DNA from: Streptosporangiaceae bacterium
GTDB taxonomy: Bacteria > Actinomycetota > Actinomycetes > Streptosporangiales > Streptosporangiaceae
Assembly: GCA_025964695.1 (NCBI GenBank)
Contig: JAOPYK010000191.1
Location: 62,001-126,000 of the forward strand
Reading direction: 5' to 3'
DNA: 64,000 bases
Every line of letters starts with the position of its first letter. Position 1 is the first letter of the stretch. Position numbers and translations under genes: made by a program. Positions 1-7,758 of the stretch are shown here, in pieces. A model generated the notes under the pieces. That model had not been told where the DNA came from, did no database searches, and worked only from the letters and a program-made list of their open reading frames with translations.

Positions 1-87
1 GATCAGAAGAAATAGCACGAACAGGCCGGCGAGCGTCGCACCGTCGGCATACCGCCGAACCGGCACCTCACCTTTGGAAAGTGTCAT
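1..87 (-). CDS. N-terminus of a membrane protein, possibly O-antigen polymerase/ligase (partial)
   Basis: An ATG at 85-87 opens a frame that runs off the left edge of the window, giving 29 codons. The visible protein has a short polar N-terminus with Lys and Arg, then a hydrophobic run (LAGLFVLFLLI), as expected for the first membrane segment of a multi-span protein. The ATG lies 2 nt after the TGA of the upstream Wzz-like gene, so the two are probably translated together. A polymerase (Wzy) is otherwise missing from this polysaccharide locus, so Wzy or a ligase is the contextual guess. The fragment alone does not prove a family. Confidence 0.5.
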   Translation of the reverse strand, partial: MTLSKGEVPVRRYADGATLAGLFVLFLLI

Positions 88-89
88 GA

Positions 90-815
90 TCAGCGCCACA
101 CCGGCTGGGGCCCGTCCAGCCCGAGTTCCTCGGGCGCCCGCCCGGAGACCGGCGGCGCCGCCGACGTGCGGCGCTGCAGGCCCTGGGCGATGCTCTCAGC
201 GACGAAGGCGGCGCACAGGCTGGCCACGATGCCGATGACCATGGCCACGGCGGCGGCCCGCAGCTTGCGGCCGCGCTGCGCGACGGGGGCGGTCGGTGGT
301 GCCACGTCGTTCATCGAGATGTAGGTCGGCAGCGGCGCGTCGAGCGCCCGCTGGTGGGCGGTCAGCACCTGGCGGGCCTCGGCCATGACCCGCTTCACGA
401 TGTCCTGCGCGGCCTGCGGTGAGGTGCTCTCCCCCGAGATGAACACGAACGGCGATTCGACAAGCGCCTCGGGGTTGGCACTACCGTTGTTCACCGTGAA
501 CGTCGGGTCTCCGGCCGGGGTCACGCCCACCTTGGCCGCTTCCTCGGGGGTTTCGAGCGCCGCGACGACGATCGCGGCCGACATGTTCAGCCCCTTGTCG
601 AAGCTGAGCAGCGGATTGTTCCTCTGGGCCAGGCCCGGCTTGCTGGGCAGTGCTCCGCCGGCCGTCGAGGTGGTGAGCACGACGACCGCGTTGGAGACGT
701 ACGTCGTCTTGACGGTGGAGTAGACGGCCATCGTGGCGCCCAGGGCCAAGACAAAAGCCGGCAGGGTGACGTACCACCGCCGAAAGACAACGACGACCGT
801 TCCCCAGAAGTCCAT
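90..815 (-). CDS. Wzz-like chain-length determinant / polysaccharide co-polymerase, no kinase domain
   Basis: A 241-residue inner-membrane protein with the Wzz layout: a membrane segment near residues 15-32, an extracytoplasmic domain of about 140 residues, a Pro-rich stretch (VAPPTAPVAQ) before the second membrane segment near 190-210, and a short cytoplasmic tail. No Walker motifs or tyrosine cluster follow, so it is a stand-alone regulator of polymer length and not a BY-kinase. The ATG at 813-815 was preferred because a GGGGGAGGG ribosome site precedes it and the first residues (MDFW) match those of the paralogue at 1828-2973. The next gene follows 2 nt later. Confidence 0.75.
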   Translation of the reverse strand: MDFWGTVVVVFRRWYVTLPAFVLALGATMAVYSTVKTTYVSNAVVVLTTSTAGGALPSKPGLAQRNNPLLSFDKGLNMSAAIVVAALETPEEAAKVGVTPAGDPTFTVNNGSANPEALVESPFVFISGESTSPQAAQDIVKRVMAEARQVLTAHQRALDAPLPTYISMNDVAPPTAPVAQRGRKLRAAAVAMVIGIVASLCAAFVAESIAQGLQRRTSAAPPVSGRAPEELGLDGPQPVWR

Positions 816-895
816 GCGTTCCCTCCCCCGGAGGCATCGACGGGCGGCTTGGCCGAGATGCCAGTATGCCTGCGATTCGTCCATCGCTGAAACCG

Positions 896-922
896 TTTGT
901 CGTTACGATGAACTCCCGTAAC
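896..922. promoter_or_regulatory. Possible operator between divergent wzz-like and glycosyltransferase genes
   Basis: A 6-bp inverted repeat (GTTACG at 902-907, CGTAAC at 917-922, 9-nt spacer) sits just upstream of the glycosyltransferase start. The overlapping run tttgtcgttacga resembles the core of the direct repeats at 3008-3063, which could mean a shared regulator. Both signals are short and could occur by chance. Confidence 0.25.
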
Positions 923-938
923 CGACCGCGAGGGATCA

Positions 939-1823
939 ATGAGCGATCTGGCCATCATCACTCCGAGTTATGGACCGGATGCGGAGCTCTTCGGAGAATT
1001 GCACCTTTCCGTGCTGAAGTACACCACGGACGACACGGTGCACCACGTGATCGTTCCACCGGCGGACCGCGGTCTGTTCGCGGACTACGCGGGCTCTCGC
1101 TGCCGTGTCTGGACCTACCCGGAACTGTTGCCGCGCCGCTATGTTCCTGTGCCCGTAGCCGACGTATGGATCAACTCCCGGCGGCCGTGGCCTCCGGTGC
1201 GTGGCTGGGTGATGCAGCAGACCCTCAAAATCGCTGCTGCCGGTGCCATCGACGCTGACGTCGTCCTGATGGCCGACTCCGACGTCGCGCTCATCCGCCC
1301 GACGACCGCGCAGCGATTCATCGCCGACGGGCGGCTGCGGCTCTACCGGGCGGAGAACGCGATCACCCAGGACATGGAACGGCACGTGCTCTGGCACCGT
1401 GTCGCGCGCAGGCTGCTCGGGCTCCCCCCGGTGTCCGTGCCGCCGCTGCACGACTACGTCAGCCCGCTCAACTTCTGGGATCCCGCGCTGGTGCGGGCAA
1501 TGCAGGAGCGGATCCGCGAGACGACCGGGCGGCACTGGCTGGACGCGTTCAACTCCCAGCTGCACATCTCGGAGTTCATCCTGTACGGCGTGTTCGTGGA
1601 CGAGGTTCTCAATGGGCCGCCGCCGCCCTCGGACAACACGATCTGCCACAACTCATGGGACCGCACGCCGATGGACCACCAGGACGCCGTCGCCTTCGCC
1701 GACGGGCTGAGCCCGGACGCGATCGGAGTGATGATCTCGGCCAAGTCACGGACGACCCAGCCGGTCCGCCTTGAGGCCGTCCGCCGATGCGTTCGGATCG
1801 CCGAGGGCAGGGATTCCGCCTAG
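939..1823 (+). CDS. DUF6492-type glycosyltransferase
   Basis: A 294-residue cytoplasmic protein. It opens with a GT-A-like strand (LAIITPSYGPD) and has an acidic nucleotide-sugar/metal motif at about residues 110-114 (MADSDVAL), the equivalent of the DxD motif. A later conserved stretch (HNSWDRTPMDH) is typical of the DUF6492 group found in actinobacterial polysaccharide loci. The donor and acceptor cannot be read from sequence. It is transcribed alone on the plus strand, divergent from the first Wzz-like gene and convergent with the second, whose stop codon lies 4 nt away. GAGGG precedes the ATG at short spacing. Confidence 0.7.
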   Translation: MSDLAIITPSYGPDAELFGELHLSVLKYTTDDTVHHVIVPPADRGLFADYAGSRCRVWTYPELLPRRYVPVPVADVWINSRRPWPPVRGWVMQQTLKIAAAGAIDADVVLMADSDVALIRPTTAQRFIADGRLRLYRAENAITQDMERHVLWHRVARRLLGLPPVSVPPLHDYVSPLNFWDPALVRAMQERIRETTGRHWLDAFNSQLHISEFILYGVFVDEVLNGPPPPSDNTICHNSWDRTPMDHQDAVAFADGLSPDAIGVMISAKSRTTQPVRLEAVRRCVRIAEGRDSA

Positions 1824-1827
1824 AGCA

Positions 1828-2973
1828 TCAGCTCGCGCGGGGCCTCGTCTTGTGCGAGGCCAGGTCCTCCACGTTGTCCATGGTCCTGTCCCACCCCTCG
1901 CGACCGTCACCGCCGTCCTGGTGGACGAGGAGTCCCGGCTCGCCGTCCTCCTCCACCGCACCGTCGGTCTCGGTCTCGGCGTCGGCGTCGGAAAGAATGG
2001 GCAGCGGGACCGTCTCATCGTTCTGCCAGACCCGTTGCTGGGTCGGCTGCTCGGTCTTGGGCTCCGGGGTCGGCCAGGCCCGTTGGGCCGGCTGCTCGGT
2101 CTTCGGGTCTGGGTTCGGCCAGATCCGTTGGGCCGGCTGCTGGATTTTGGTATCCGGGTTCGGCCAGGCCCGTTGGGCCGGCTGCACGGTCCTCTCCGGC
2201 TCGCGTGCCGGGACATTCGTCACCGGCGTCCTCGCGGAGGGCACCGCTCTGCGGTTGCGCCGTTGCAACGACATCAACAGAGGCCGCCGGAAGCGCATCT
2301 TCGGCTGAACCCGCCGGGCAGTCCGTTCCGACCGCGCCCGCTCGACGGTGTAGGCGATCCCGAACCCAGCGATGATCACGCCCAGGAGTGCCGCCGCCGC
2401 CGCGCCCCACTTGGCGGTCCGCTTGGCCTTGGGGGTGGTCGGCGGCGCCACCTCGGTGATCGAGATATAGGTCGACTTCGGCGCGTTCAGCACTCTCTGG
2501 CGTTGGGACAACTGGTCCCGGACGAGCTGTTCGGCCTTGGCCACGGTCTCAGTCGCGGCGGCGGACGAGAGGCTGTCCACCTGGATGTAAATGAAGGGGC
2601 CGTTGTTGCTAACGGCGAGCAGGTCCGGGTTGGTGTGCCCGTCGTTCACCGTGAGCGTGGTCCCGCTGCCCTGGACGACGCCCACCTGGGCCGCGGCCTC
2701 CGGCGTGGTCATGGCCAGGATGATGATGCCCGCGGTGGTCCGCAGGCTGTCGTTGAACTGGAGCAGTGGATTGGTCAGGTCGGCGTACTTCTTCGGGTCC
2801 TGCGACTGGCTCCCGCCCCCCGCCGGTGTCGTAAGCACCATGGACGCACTCGACACGTAGTGGGCGGGGATCGCCATGTACGTGAGCCCACCGGCGATTA
2901 GTGCCAGCCCGAGGACAGGGAGCCCTATATATCCGCGCCGCGCGAGATTGAGGAAGCTCTTCCAGAAGTCCAT
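1828..2973 (-). CDS. Wzz-like chain-length protein with tandem-repeat C-terminal tail
   Basis: 381 residues. The first 210 resemble the paralogue at 90-815: MDFW start, membrane segment near 18-35, extracytoplasmic domain, VAPPTTP stretch and a second membrane segment near 190-208. The predicted cytoplasmic tail is unusual. After a basic linker it carries four near-identical 15-residue units beginning QPAQR at residues 264, 279, 294 and 309, then an acidic end. There is no Walker ATPase, so this is not a BY-kinase. It is divergent from the acyltransferase at 3164, and the intergenic region holds a conspicuous direct repeat. Confidence 0.75.
   Translation of the reverse strand: MDFWKSFLNLARRGYIGLPVLGLALIAGGLTYMAIPAHYVSSASMVLTTPAGGGSQSQDPKKYADLTNPLLQFNDSLRTTAGIIILAMTTPEAAAQVGVVQGSGTTLTVNDGHTNPDLLAVSNNGPFIYIQVDSLSSAAATETVAKAEQLVRDQLSQRQRVLNAPKSTYISITEVAPPTTPKAKRTAKWGAAAAALLGVIIAGFGIAYTVERARSERTARRVQPKMRFRRPLLMSLQRRNRRAVPSARTPVTNVPAREPERTVQPAQRAWPNPDTKIQQPAQRIWPNPDPKTEQPAQRAWPTPEPKTEQPTQQRVWQNDETVPLPILSDADAETETDGAVEEDGEPGLLVHQDGGDGREGWDRTMDNVEDLASHKTRPRAS
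2020..2184 (-). repeat. 45-bp in-frame tandem repeats (15-residue units) in the Wzz-like tail
   Basis: Four copies at an exact 15-codon period encode QPAQR-aromatic-P-N/T-P-D/E-P-K-T-E type units; the last copy is diverged (QPTQQRVW). The plus strand shows the recurring string cgttgggccggctgc. Such arrays can change copy number by slippage while keeping frame. Confidence 0.8.
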
Positions 2974-3007
2974 ACTTCCCCGCCCTCTATAGGTGTCTCT
3001 GTGCTAC

Positions 3008-3063
3008 GAACACCAGAGGTTGTACTTTACCAAGCAGAACACCAGGACTTGTACGTTACCAAA
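3008..3063. promoter_or_regulatory. Pair of 27-bp direct repeats, candidate operator
   Basis: Copies at 3008-3034 and 3037-3063 share gaacaccag, ttgtac and ttaccaa in the same spacing, with a few mismatches between. The offset is 29 bp, close to three helical turns. They lie between the divergent Wzz-like gene (start 2973) and the acyltransferase (start 3164), about 35 bp from the first and 100 bp from the second. A dimeric or cooperative regulator of the locus could bind here. No regulator gene is present in the cluster. Confidence 0.55.
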
Positions 3064-3163
3064 CCAAGCTGTGAGCTCCTAGGTCAAAACGAGCCAAGGG
3101 ACCGCTAGGGCCATAAACTGTCACCTCTCGTGCACTTGCACGATGGAACAGGGAGCGGGTCCG

Positions 3164-4351
3164 ATGGGGTCTTCTGTTGAACGGATGCCGTACATCTCGC
3201 CCCCGCCCGACCAGCCCACCACGGAACGTAGTCGCCTTGTAGGCCTGGACGGAATTCGCGGACTGGCTGCTCTTTTCGTCGTACTGCACCACTGCTGGCT
3301 TATGTCGTTTCCCGGGTTCCCCGCCGACACTGGGCCGGGCTGGCTCGGATGGCTGCTCTACGGGCACTTCGCGGTGGTCGTGTTCATCGTCCTGTCGGGC
3401 TTCTCGCTGGCGGTCTCGCCCGCTCGTTCCGGCTGGCGGCTCAGTGGCCTGCGCCTGTTCGGCCGGCGCCGCGCGTGGCGCATCCTGCCGCCGTACTGGG
3501 CCGCGCTGGTCTTCAGCCTGACGATCGCGTGGACACTGGTCCCGCAGCCCGGCGAGGGTGCGCCGACGGGCAAGTCCGTGGTCCTGTACGGACTGCTGCT
3601 CCAGGACATCTCCGGCTCCCCGAGCCCGAACGGTGCCTTCTGGTCCATCGCCGTGGAGGCCCAGCTCTACCTGGTCTTTCCGCTGATGCTCCTGCTCCTG
3701 CGCCGGGCGGGGACGGCCGTGATGCTCACCGTCGTGGCCACGGCCGTCGTGCCGATCGGCCTGCTGGCCCCCAGCGTCTCCGCGGTCGACAAGCTGATGC
3801 GACTGACCCCGCAGTTCGCCGCGCTCTTCGCGATCGGTGCGGCGGCCGCGGGCATTGTCTCCGCCACCGACCGCTGGCGGCGGTTCCCCTGGCAATGGAC
3901 GGTGCTGGTCGCCTTCGTCCCGGTGGTACTGCTCATCGTGGTGCGCGGCTCGGTATGGACGGCCGAGCACTTCTTCTGGGTGGACCTGGCGATCGGCCCC
4001 GCCGCGGGGCTCCTGCTGGTCTCGGTGGCGGCGGGCAGACCGGCCCCGCTGGTCCGGATGCTGGACACCCGGCCGCTGCGCAGCCTCGGATCGTTCTCCT
4101 ACAGTCTCTATCTGGTGCATGCGCCCATCGTCGTCGTAGTGAGCGAGAAGATCGTTGCTCCGCACGTCACCCGCGGCCTGCCCGCCTTCCTGGCCACGCT
4201 GGCACTGGCCCTGCCGATCAGCCTGCTTTTCGCGCGGCTGTTCGCGGGGATCTTCGAGATCCCGTTCCAGCGCCACCGGAATTGGCCCGCCCTCCGCACC
4301 GCCATCCGGGTACGCCTGGATGGCCTCCGCGCGGCCCAGCAGCGGGCTTAG
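3164..4351 (+). CDS. Acyltransferase-3 family membrane protein (polysaccharide O-acylation)
   Basis: About 395 residues with roughly ten hydrophobic segments. It has the family hallmark near the N-terminus (GLDGIRGLAALFVVLHHCW), where the Arg and the HH pair match conserved positions of acyltransferase-3 enzymes that move acetyl or succinyl groups onto extracytoplasmic sugars. The ATG at 3164 was chosen because GGGAG lies 8 nt upstream; an in-frame ATG at 3143 lacks a visible ribosome site. The gene is convergent with the GT2 gene and their stop codons overlap within 4348-4351. It probably decorates the polymer made by this locus. Confidence 0.8.
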   Translation: MGSSVERMPYISPPPDQPTTERSRLVGLDGIRGLAALFVVLHHCWLMSFPGFPADTGPGWLGWLLYGHFAVVVFIVLSGFSLAVSPARSGWRLSGLRLFGRRRAWRILPPYWAALVFSLTIAWTLVPQPGEGAPTGKSVVLYGLLLQDISGSPSPNGAFWSIAVEAQLYLVFPLMLLLLRRAGTAVMLTVVATAVVPIGLLAPSVSAVDKLMRLTPQFAALFAIGAAAAGIVSATDRWRRFPWQWTVLVAFVPVVLLIVVRGSVWTAEHFFWVDLAIGPAAGLLLVSVAAGRPAPLVRMLDTRPLRSLGSFSYSLYLVHAPIVVVVSEKIVAPHVTRGLPAFLATLALALPISLLFARLFAGIFEIPFQRHRNWPALRTAIRVRLDGLRAAQQRA

Positions 4352-5226
4352 GATCTGCCGAGGGCCAAGCGAACGAGTTTACGGCTGCGGTGCGTCGCCG
4401 TCCTCCGTTGGCGGCGCAGGTACATCCGGTACACCGCGGTCCGGGCGTGGCGGCGCTGCTCGGCGGTGAGCTCGGCCTCCCGTAGCCAGCCGAGCATCTC
4501 CCGGCACTGCAGGGTGGTAGCGAAGCGGGCCTGCCAGGTGGGCACGTCGAGGCGGCGGGCAAGGATGGACGGGCTCTCGTGCTTCCAGTTCCGGTGGCCG
4601 AGGACCTGGGGTACATGGCCCCACGGGCCCGCCAGCGCGAGCTTGGTCGCGAACACCTCGTCCTCGCGGAGCATGTTGCGTCGCCGGAGGGACACCAGCG
4701 TGCTCCGGCGGAACAGCCCGTACAGCGGGTCGATCTGCAGATGGCTCTCGTTGAGCATCCGCAGCATCTCGGTGAACCGCTCGACAGGGTCGTCGGAGAG
4801 AAAGCCGGTGCCCTCATAGTCGCCGGTCTGGGGCACACCGTCGGGACCCGTATAGGCGATCTTGGTGGTCACCAGCACGAGCCGCTCGTCCTCGGCGAAT
4901 GCCCGAAGACTCTGCGAGACGCACGCCGGCTCGATCCGGTCGTCGTCGCTGACCCAGCGGAAGAACGTGCCCTCCGCGAGCCGGGCCGTGGCCATGAAGT
5001 TCCCCAGGATCCCGATGTTCTCCGGCTGCCGGTGGTACATGATCCGGCTGTCGGAGGCGGCCAGGGTCCGACAGTACTTCTCGGTGTCGTCTGTCGAGGC
5101 GTTGTCGGAGATCACCAGCTGGATGCGCTCATGGTCCTGGGCGAGCACCGAGTCGATCACCCGCCCCAGCCGTTCCGCGCCGTTGCGCACGGGAAGCCCG
5201 ATCGACACCAGCTGGTCGCTCGTCAT
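4348..5226 (-). CDS. Glycosyltransferase family 2
   Basis: 292 residues, GT-A fold. The N-terminus carries the GT2 signature (VSIGLPVRNGAERL, then SDNASTDDT) and the metal-binding WVSDDDRIEP at about residues 90-100. The C-terminal third is basic and may sit at the membrane. It is the last gene of the minus-strand polysaccharide series, 21 nt after the flippase, with AAGGAG before its ATG. It should add one sugar to a lipid-linked intermediate on the cytoplasmic face; donor and linkage are unknown. Confidence 0.85.
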   Translation of the reverse strand: MTSDQLVSIGLPVRNGAERLGRVIDSVLAQDHERIQLVISDNASTDDTEKYCRTLAASDSRIMYHRQPENIGILGNFMATARLAEGTFFRWVSDDDRIEPACVSQSLRAFAEDERLVLVTTKIAYTGPDGVPQTGDYEGTGFLSDDPVERFTEMLRMLNESHLQIDPLYGLFRRSTLVSLRRRNMLREDEVFATKLALAGPWGHVPQVLGHRNWKHESPSILARRLDVPTWQARFATTLQCREMLGWLREAELTAEQRRHARTAVYRMYLRRQRRTATHRSRKLVRLALGRS

Positions 5227-5247
5227 GTCTACTCCTTGTCGGCGAGG

Positions 5248-6774
5248 TCAGTGGGCTCGGGCGGGGATCAGCCGGCCACCGAGTCGCTTGAGCTGTTCCC
5301 TGGGCACCACGATCAGGACGAAGACGGCCACCCCGGCGCCGCCCGCCACGCTGAGCTGGACGAACGACAGGGAGTTCCGCGTCAGATGCGCCAGGAGGAT
5401 CATCAAGCCCGCCGCGAGCACGCCACCGATCAACGGGCGGACGAGGGCGGGCACCATCGGGCGCAGCCGTACCCCGGCCCGCTGCAGGGCCACCACCGCC
5501 AGCGGGATGGTGACCAGCAGCCCGACCGCGGCCTGCCCGATGGCGGCACCGCGGACACCGTCGAGACGGGTACCGACGATCAGCGCCGGGATCAGCGCCA
5601 CGCACCAGCCCAGGTTCAGCCAGATGGTGGACCGGGTGGCGCCCAAGGAGGTCAGGATGTCGAAGGCCAGCGGGACGAGCATCCGTACGATCATCACGAC
5701 GGACAGGAACTGCAGGGCGACGCCCGCCGGCGCCCATTCCCCCCCGTACAGGAAGATCACCAGGGCGGGCGAGAGCACCGCCATCAGCAGGGCGAACGGC
5801 AGCACGAACGCGATCATGACTGGTACCGAGCGCTGGACGCCCAGTGCGAGCGACTCCGGATCCTTCTCGGCCAGCCGGGAGAAGCTGGGCAGCGACACAT
5901 AGCGCACCGCGGTGCCGATCATGCCAGGCACCCAGCTCGAGATGTTGAACGCCACCATGTAGTAGCCGAGCACGACGGCGCCGAGGGCATCACCGATGAC
6001 GACCTTGTCGACATTGATGAGCAGCGCCTCGATGCCGAGGCTGACGGCCAGCGGCATTCCGAACTTCAGCAGGTGAAACGCGATCGCCCGATCCATCGTG
6101 AACCGGAACGGCATCCCCGCGAAGATCAGTACCAGTACGGCGGTGACCGCACTGCTGGCGAGCGTCCCCCACACGAAGCTGTAGGCCCCCGCTCCGTTGG
6201 CGGCCAGGGTAATGGCCACCACGGCCAGTGCAAGGAAGCCGACCATGTTGGCCAGAGTGAGCCTGTCCTGCTGGAAGCGGCGCATGAGCGCACCGGCGCG
6301 TACCGCCGTCACCCCGTCGATGAGGATGGTGACGGTGAGCAGCCGTACGACCGGGGTGGCCGAGGCGCTGCCCGAGAGGTCGGCGTAGAACGGCGCGAAC
6401 ACCCAGAAGATCCCGTACACGGCGGTGCTGAAGACGAAGGCCATGATCGTTGCTGTCGGCGCCAGGTCCTCCAGCTTGCCCCGCCACTGCACGGTGGCCG
6501 CGAGGATGCCCGCATCGTTGATGTGGATGAGGAACTGGCTGGCGGCGAGCGCGATGGCGTAGACCCCATAGTCCGAGGGCACCAGCAGCCGTGCGAGGAC
6601 CAGGCTCATGGCGAACGAGCCGACCTTGCTCAACGCGTTTCCCAGAATGCTCCACCGCAGGCCACGGCCGGCCTTACGGCCGACGCTCCCGACCTGCGCC
6701 TCGCTCACCAGCCGGGCCGCCTCGGCCTCTTCGTCCTGCGCCAGCTGGGATGAGCCCGCGTCAGGCGAGCTCAT
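5248..6774 (-). CDS. Wzx-type lipopolysaccharide/polysaccharide flippase
   Basis: About 508 residues with 12-14 hydrophobic segments, in the MOP/Wzx-MATE fold. The N-terminal signature (GLRWSILGNALSKVGSFAM) is typical of the polysaccharide-export branch. The protein should flip undecaprenyl-linked repeat units to the outer face for polymerisation. The ATG at 6772-6774 gives a 14-nt overlap with the upstream gene. A GTG at 6819 would extend the overlap to 59 nt and has no clear ribosome site. The polar Ser-rich N-terminus is poorly conserved, so the exact start is uncertain. Confidence 0.85.
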   Translation of the reverse strand: MSSPDAGSSQLAQDEEAEAARLVSEAQVGSVGRKAGRGLRWSILGNALSKVGSFAMSLVLARLLVPSDYGVYAIALAASQFLIHINDAGILAATVQWRGKLEDLAPTATIMAFVFSTAVYGIFWVFAPFYADLSGSASATPVVRLLTVTILIDGVTAVRAGALMRRFQQDRLTLANMVGFLALAVVAITLAANGAGAYSFVWGTLASSAVTAVLVLIFAGMPFRFTMDRAIAFHLLKFGMPLAVSLGIEALLINVDKVVIGDALGAVVLGYYMVAFNISSWVPGMIGTAVRYVSLPSFSRLAEKDPESLALGVQRSVPVMIAFVLPFALLMAVLSPALVIFLYGGEWAPAGVALQFLSVVMIVRMLVPLAFDILTSLGATRSTIWLNLGWCVALIPALIVGTRLDGVRGAAIGQAAVGLLVTIPLAVVALQRAGVRLRPMVPALVRPLIGGVLAAGLMILLAHLTRNSLSFVQLSVAGGAGVAVFVLIVVPREQLKRLGGRLIPARAH

Positions 6775-7756
6775 CGACTCGCTCAAGCCAGAGCTCTCGC
6801 CAGAACGGGATGAACTCACGCGGGCAGTTGACGTTGTAGACGCCGTCGCAGACGAGATCCTCCAGGGTGACGCAGGGCGTCTTCATGGTGGCCATTCGGC
6901 CGGTCTTCTCGTCGATGCACCGGTCGACCCGGCTGACCACCCGGGCCGTCTTCCCGCAATGGCGAGCCATCTCCTCCTCGAAGCCCATTCCACGGTTGAG
7001 CCGGTCGTCGTTGAGGGTCTTGATGATCTCCGTCCTCGGTTTGATCCGCACCAGCTCCCCGGGCTTGAGGTCGAGCGTCGCGGTCGGGGTCTTCCTGCCG
7101 GCCAGCCCCCGGACCCAGCCCCAGTGCATTCCGCCCCTGATCCACAGCGCCTCGGGCAGTACCTTCTTGCTGAAGCTCTGGTACCGGTTGAAGAGCCCGA
7201 AGAAGAGGGACTTCAGTACAGCGAAGAAGCCGGCGTTCCCGGACCGTACGTCAGCGACGTACTGGCTCAGGTCCTTGAACGGCAGGCAGGTCGGGGCGGC
7301 ACGGAGCAGCTCGGTGGCCTGGCAGGAGTAGCGCTCCTCGCCGTCCTCCCCGGGCTCCTTCCTGGCGTTGATCTCCAGGATGGGAAGGGAGCGGCGCGGG
7401 CTCTCCGCCGGGGGCGCGGGCTCTCCGGGGTCTGCCCGCCTGAGCCAGGCCTCCTTCCAGTACATCGAGCAGGCGGTCTGGCAGCCCCCGTGGGCCGATC
7501 CGTCGCAGCGCGCGCCGGTCAGGTGCACGGCGTTGTCCATCTTGCGCATGCCGCTGCGACTGATCGTGTCACAGAGCTTGTTCGCCACCTTGTGGACGGT
7601 GAGCCGCTGCCCGCAGAACCTCCGCATCTCCGGCATGAAGGGCAGGCTTTCCAGCTCTCCCTTCTCATCCAGGGTGGCGAGGATCTCGTCTTCGCTGAGG
7701 ACCTCCACCAATTCGCCGACCCGCAGGTTTAGCGAAGGGGGGTTCGTGATCATCAT
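6761..7756 (-). CDS. Unknown cysteine-rich protein with an internal domain duplication
   Basis: 331 residues, no signal peptide and no membrane segment. I do not recognise a named family. Residues 11-109 and 230-329 are two copies of one domain. Both have L-x-x-GELV at the start, EM-x-R-x-CG, CDG about 36 residues later, a further Cys 8 residues after that, and a Trp-rich end (W-x-x-x-WL-x-R). Aligned cysteines are C48/C267, C84/C303 and C92/C311; C62 and C280 differ by one position. The linker has two more Cys (YSC, PTC). Spacing suggests metal or Fe-S binding, but no standard motif is met. AAGGAG precedes the ATG; the gene lies 2 nt after the DUF4910 gene, in the sugar operon. Confidence 0.75.
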   Translation of the reverse strand: MMITNPPSLNLRVGELVEVLSEDEILATLDEKGELESLPFMPEMRRFCGQRLTVHKVANKLCDTISRSGMRKMDNAVHLTGARCDGSAHGGCQTACSMYWKEAWLRRADPGEPAPPAESPRRSLPILEINARKEPGEDGEERYSCQATELLRAAPTCLPFKDLSQYVADVRSGNAGFFAVLKSLFFGLFNRYQSFSKKVLPEALWIRGGMHWGWVRGLAGRKTPTATLDLKPGELVRIKPRTEIIKTLNDDRLNRGMGFEEEMARHCGKTARVVSRVDRCIDEKTGRMATMKTPCVTLEDLVCDGVYNVNCPREFIPFWRELWLERVDELA

Positions 7757-7758
7757 TC

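Noticed and set aside
1828-2973. BY-type tyrosine kinase fused to Wzz
   Set aside because: No Walker A/B motifs or tyrosine cluster; the tail is a Pro/Gln/Trp repeat.
4579-6753. A 724-codon plus-strand frame opposite the flippase
   Set aside because: Low-complexity Gln/Arg/Gly/His translation; the minus strand encodes a clear flippase and GT2.
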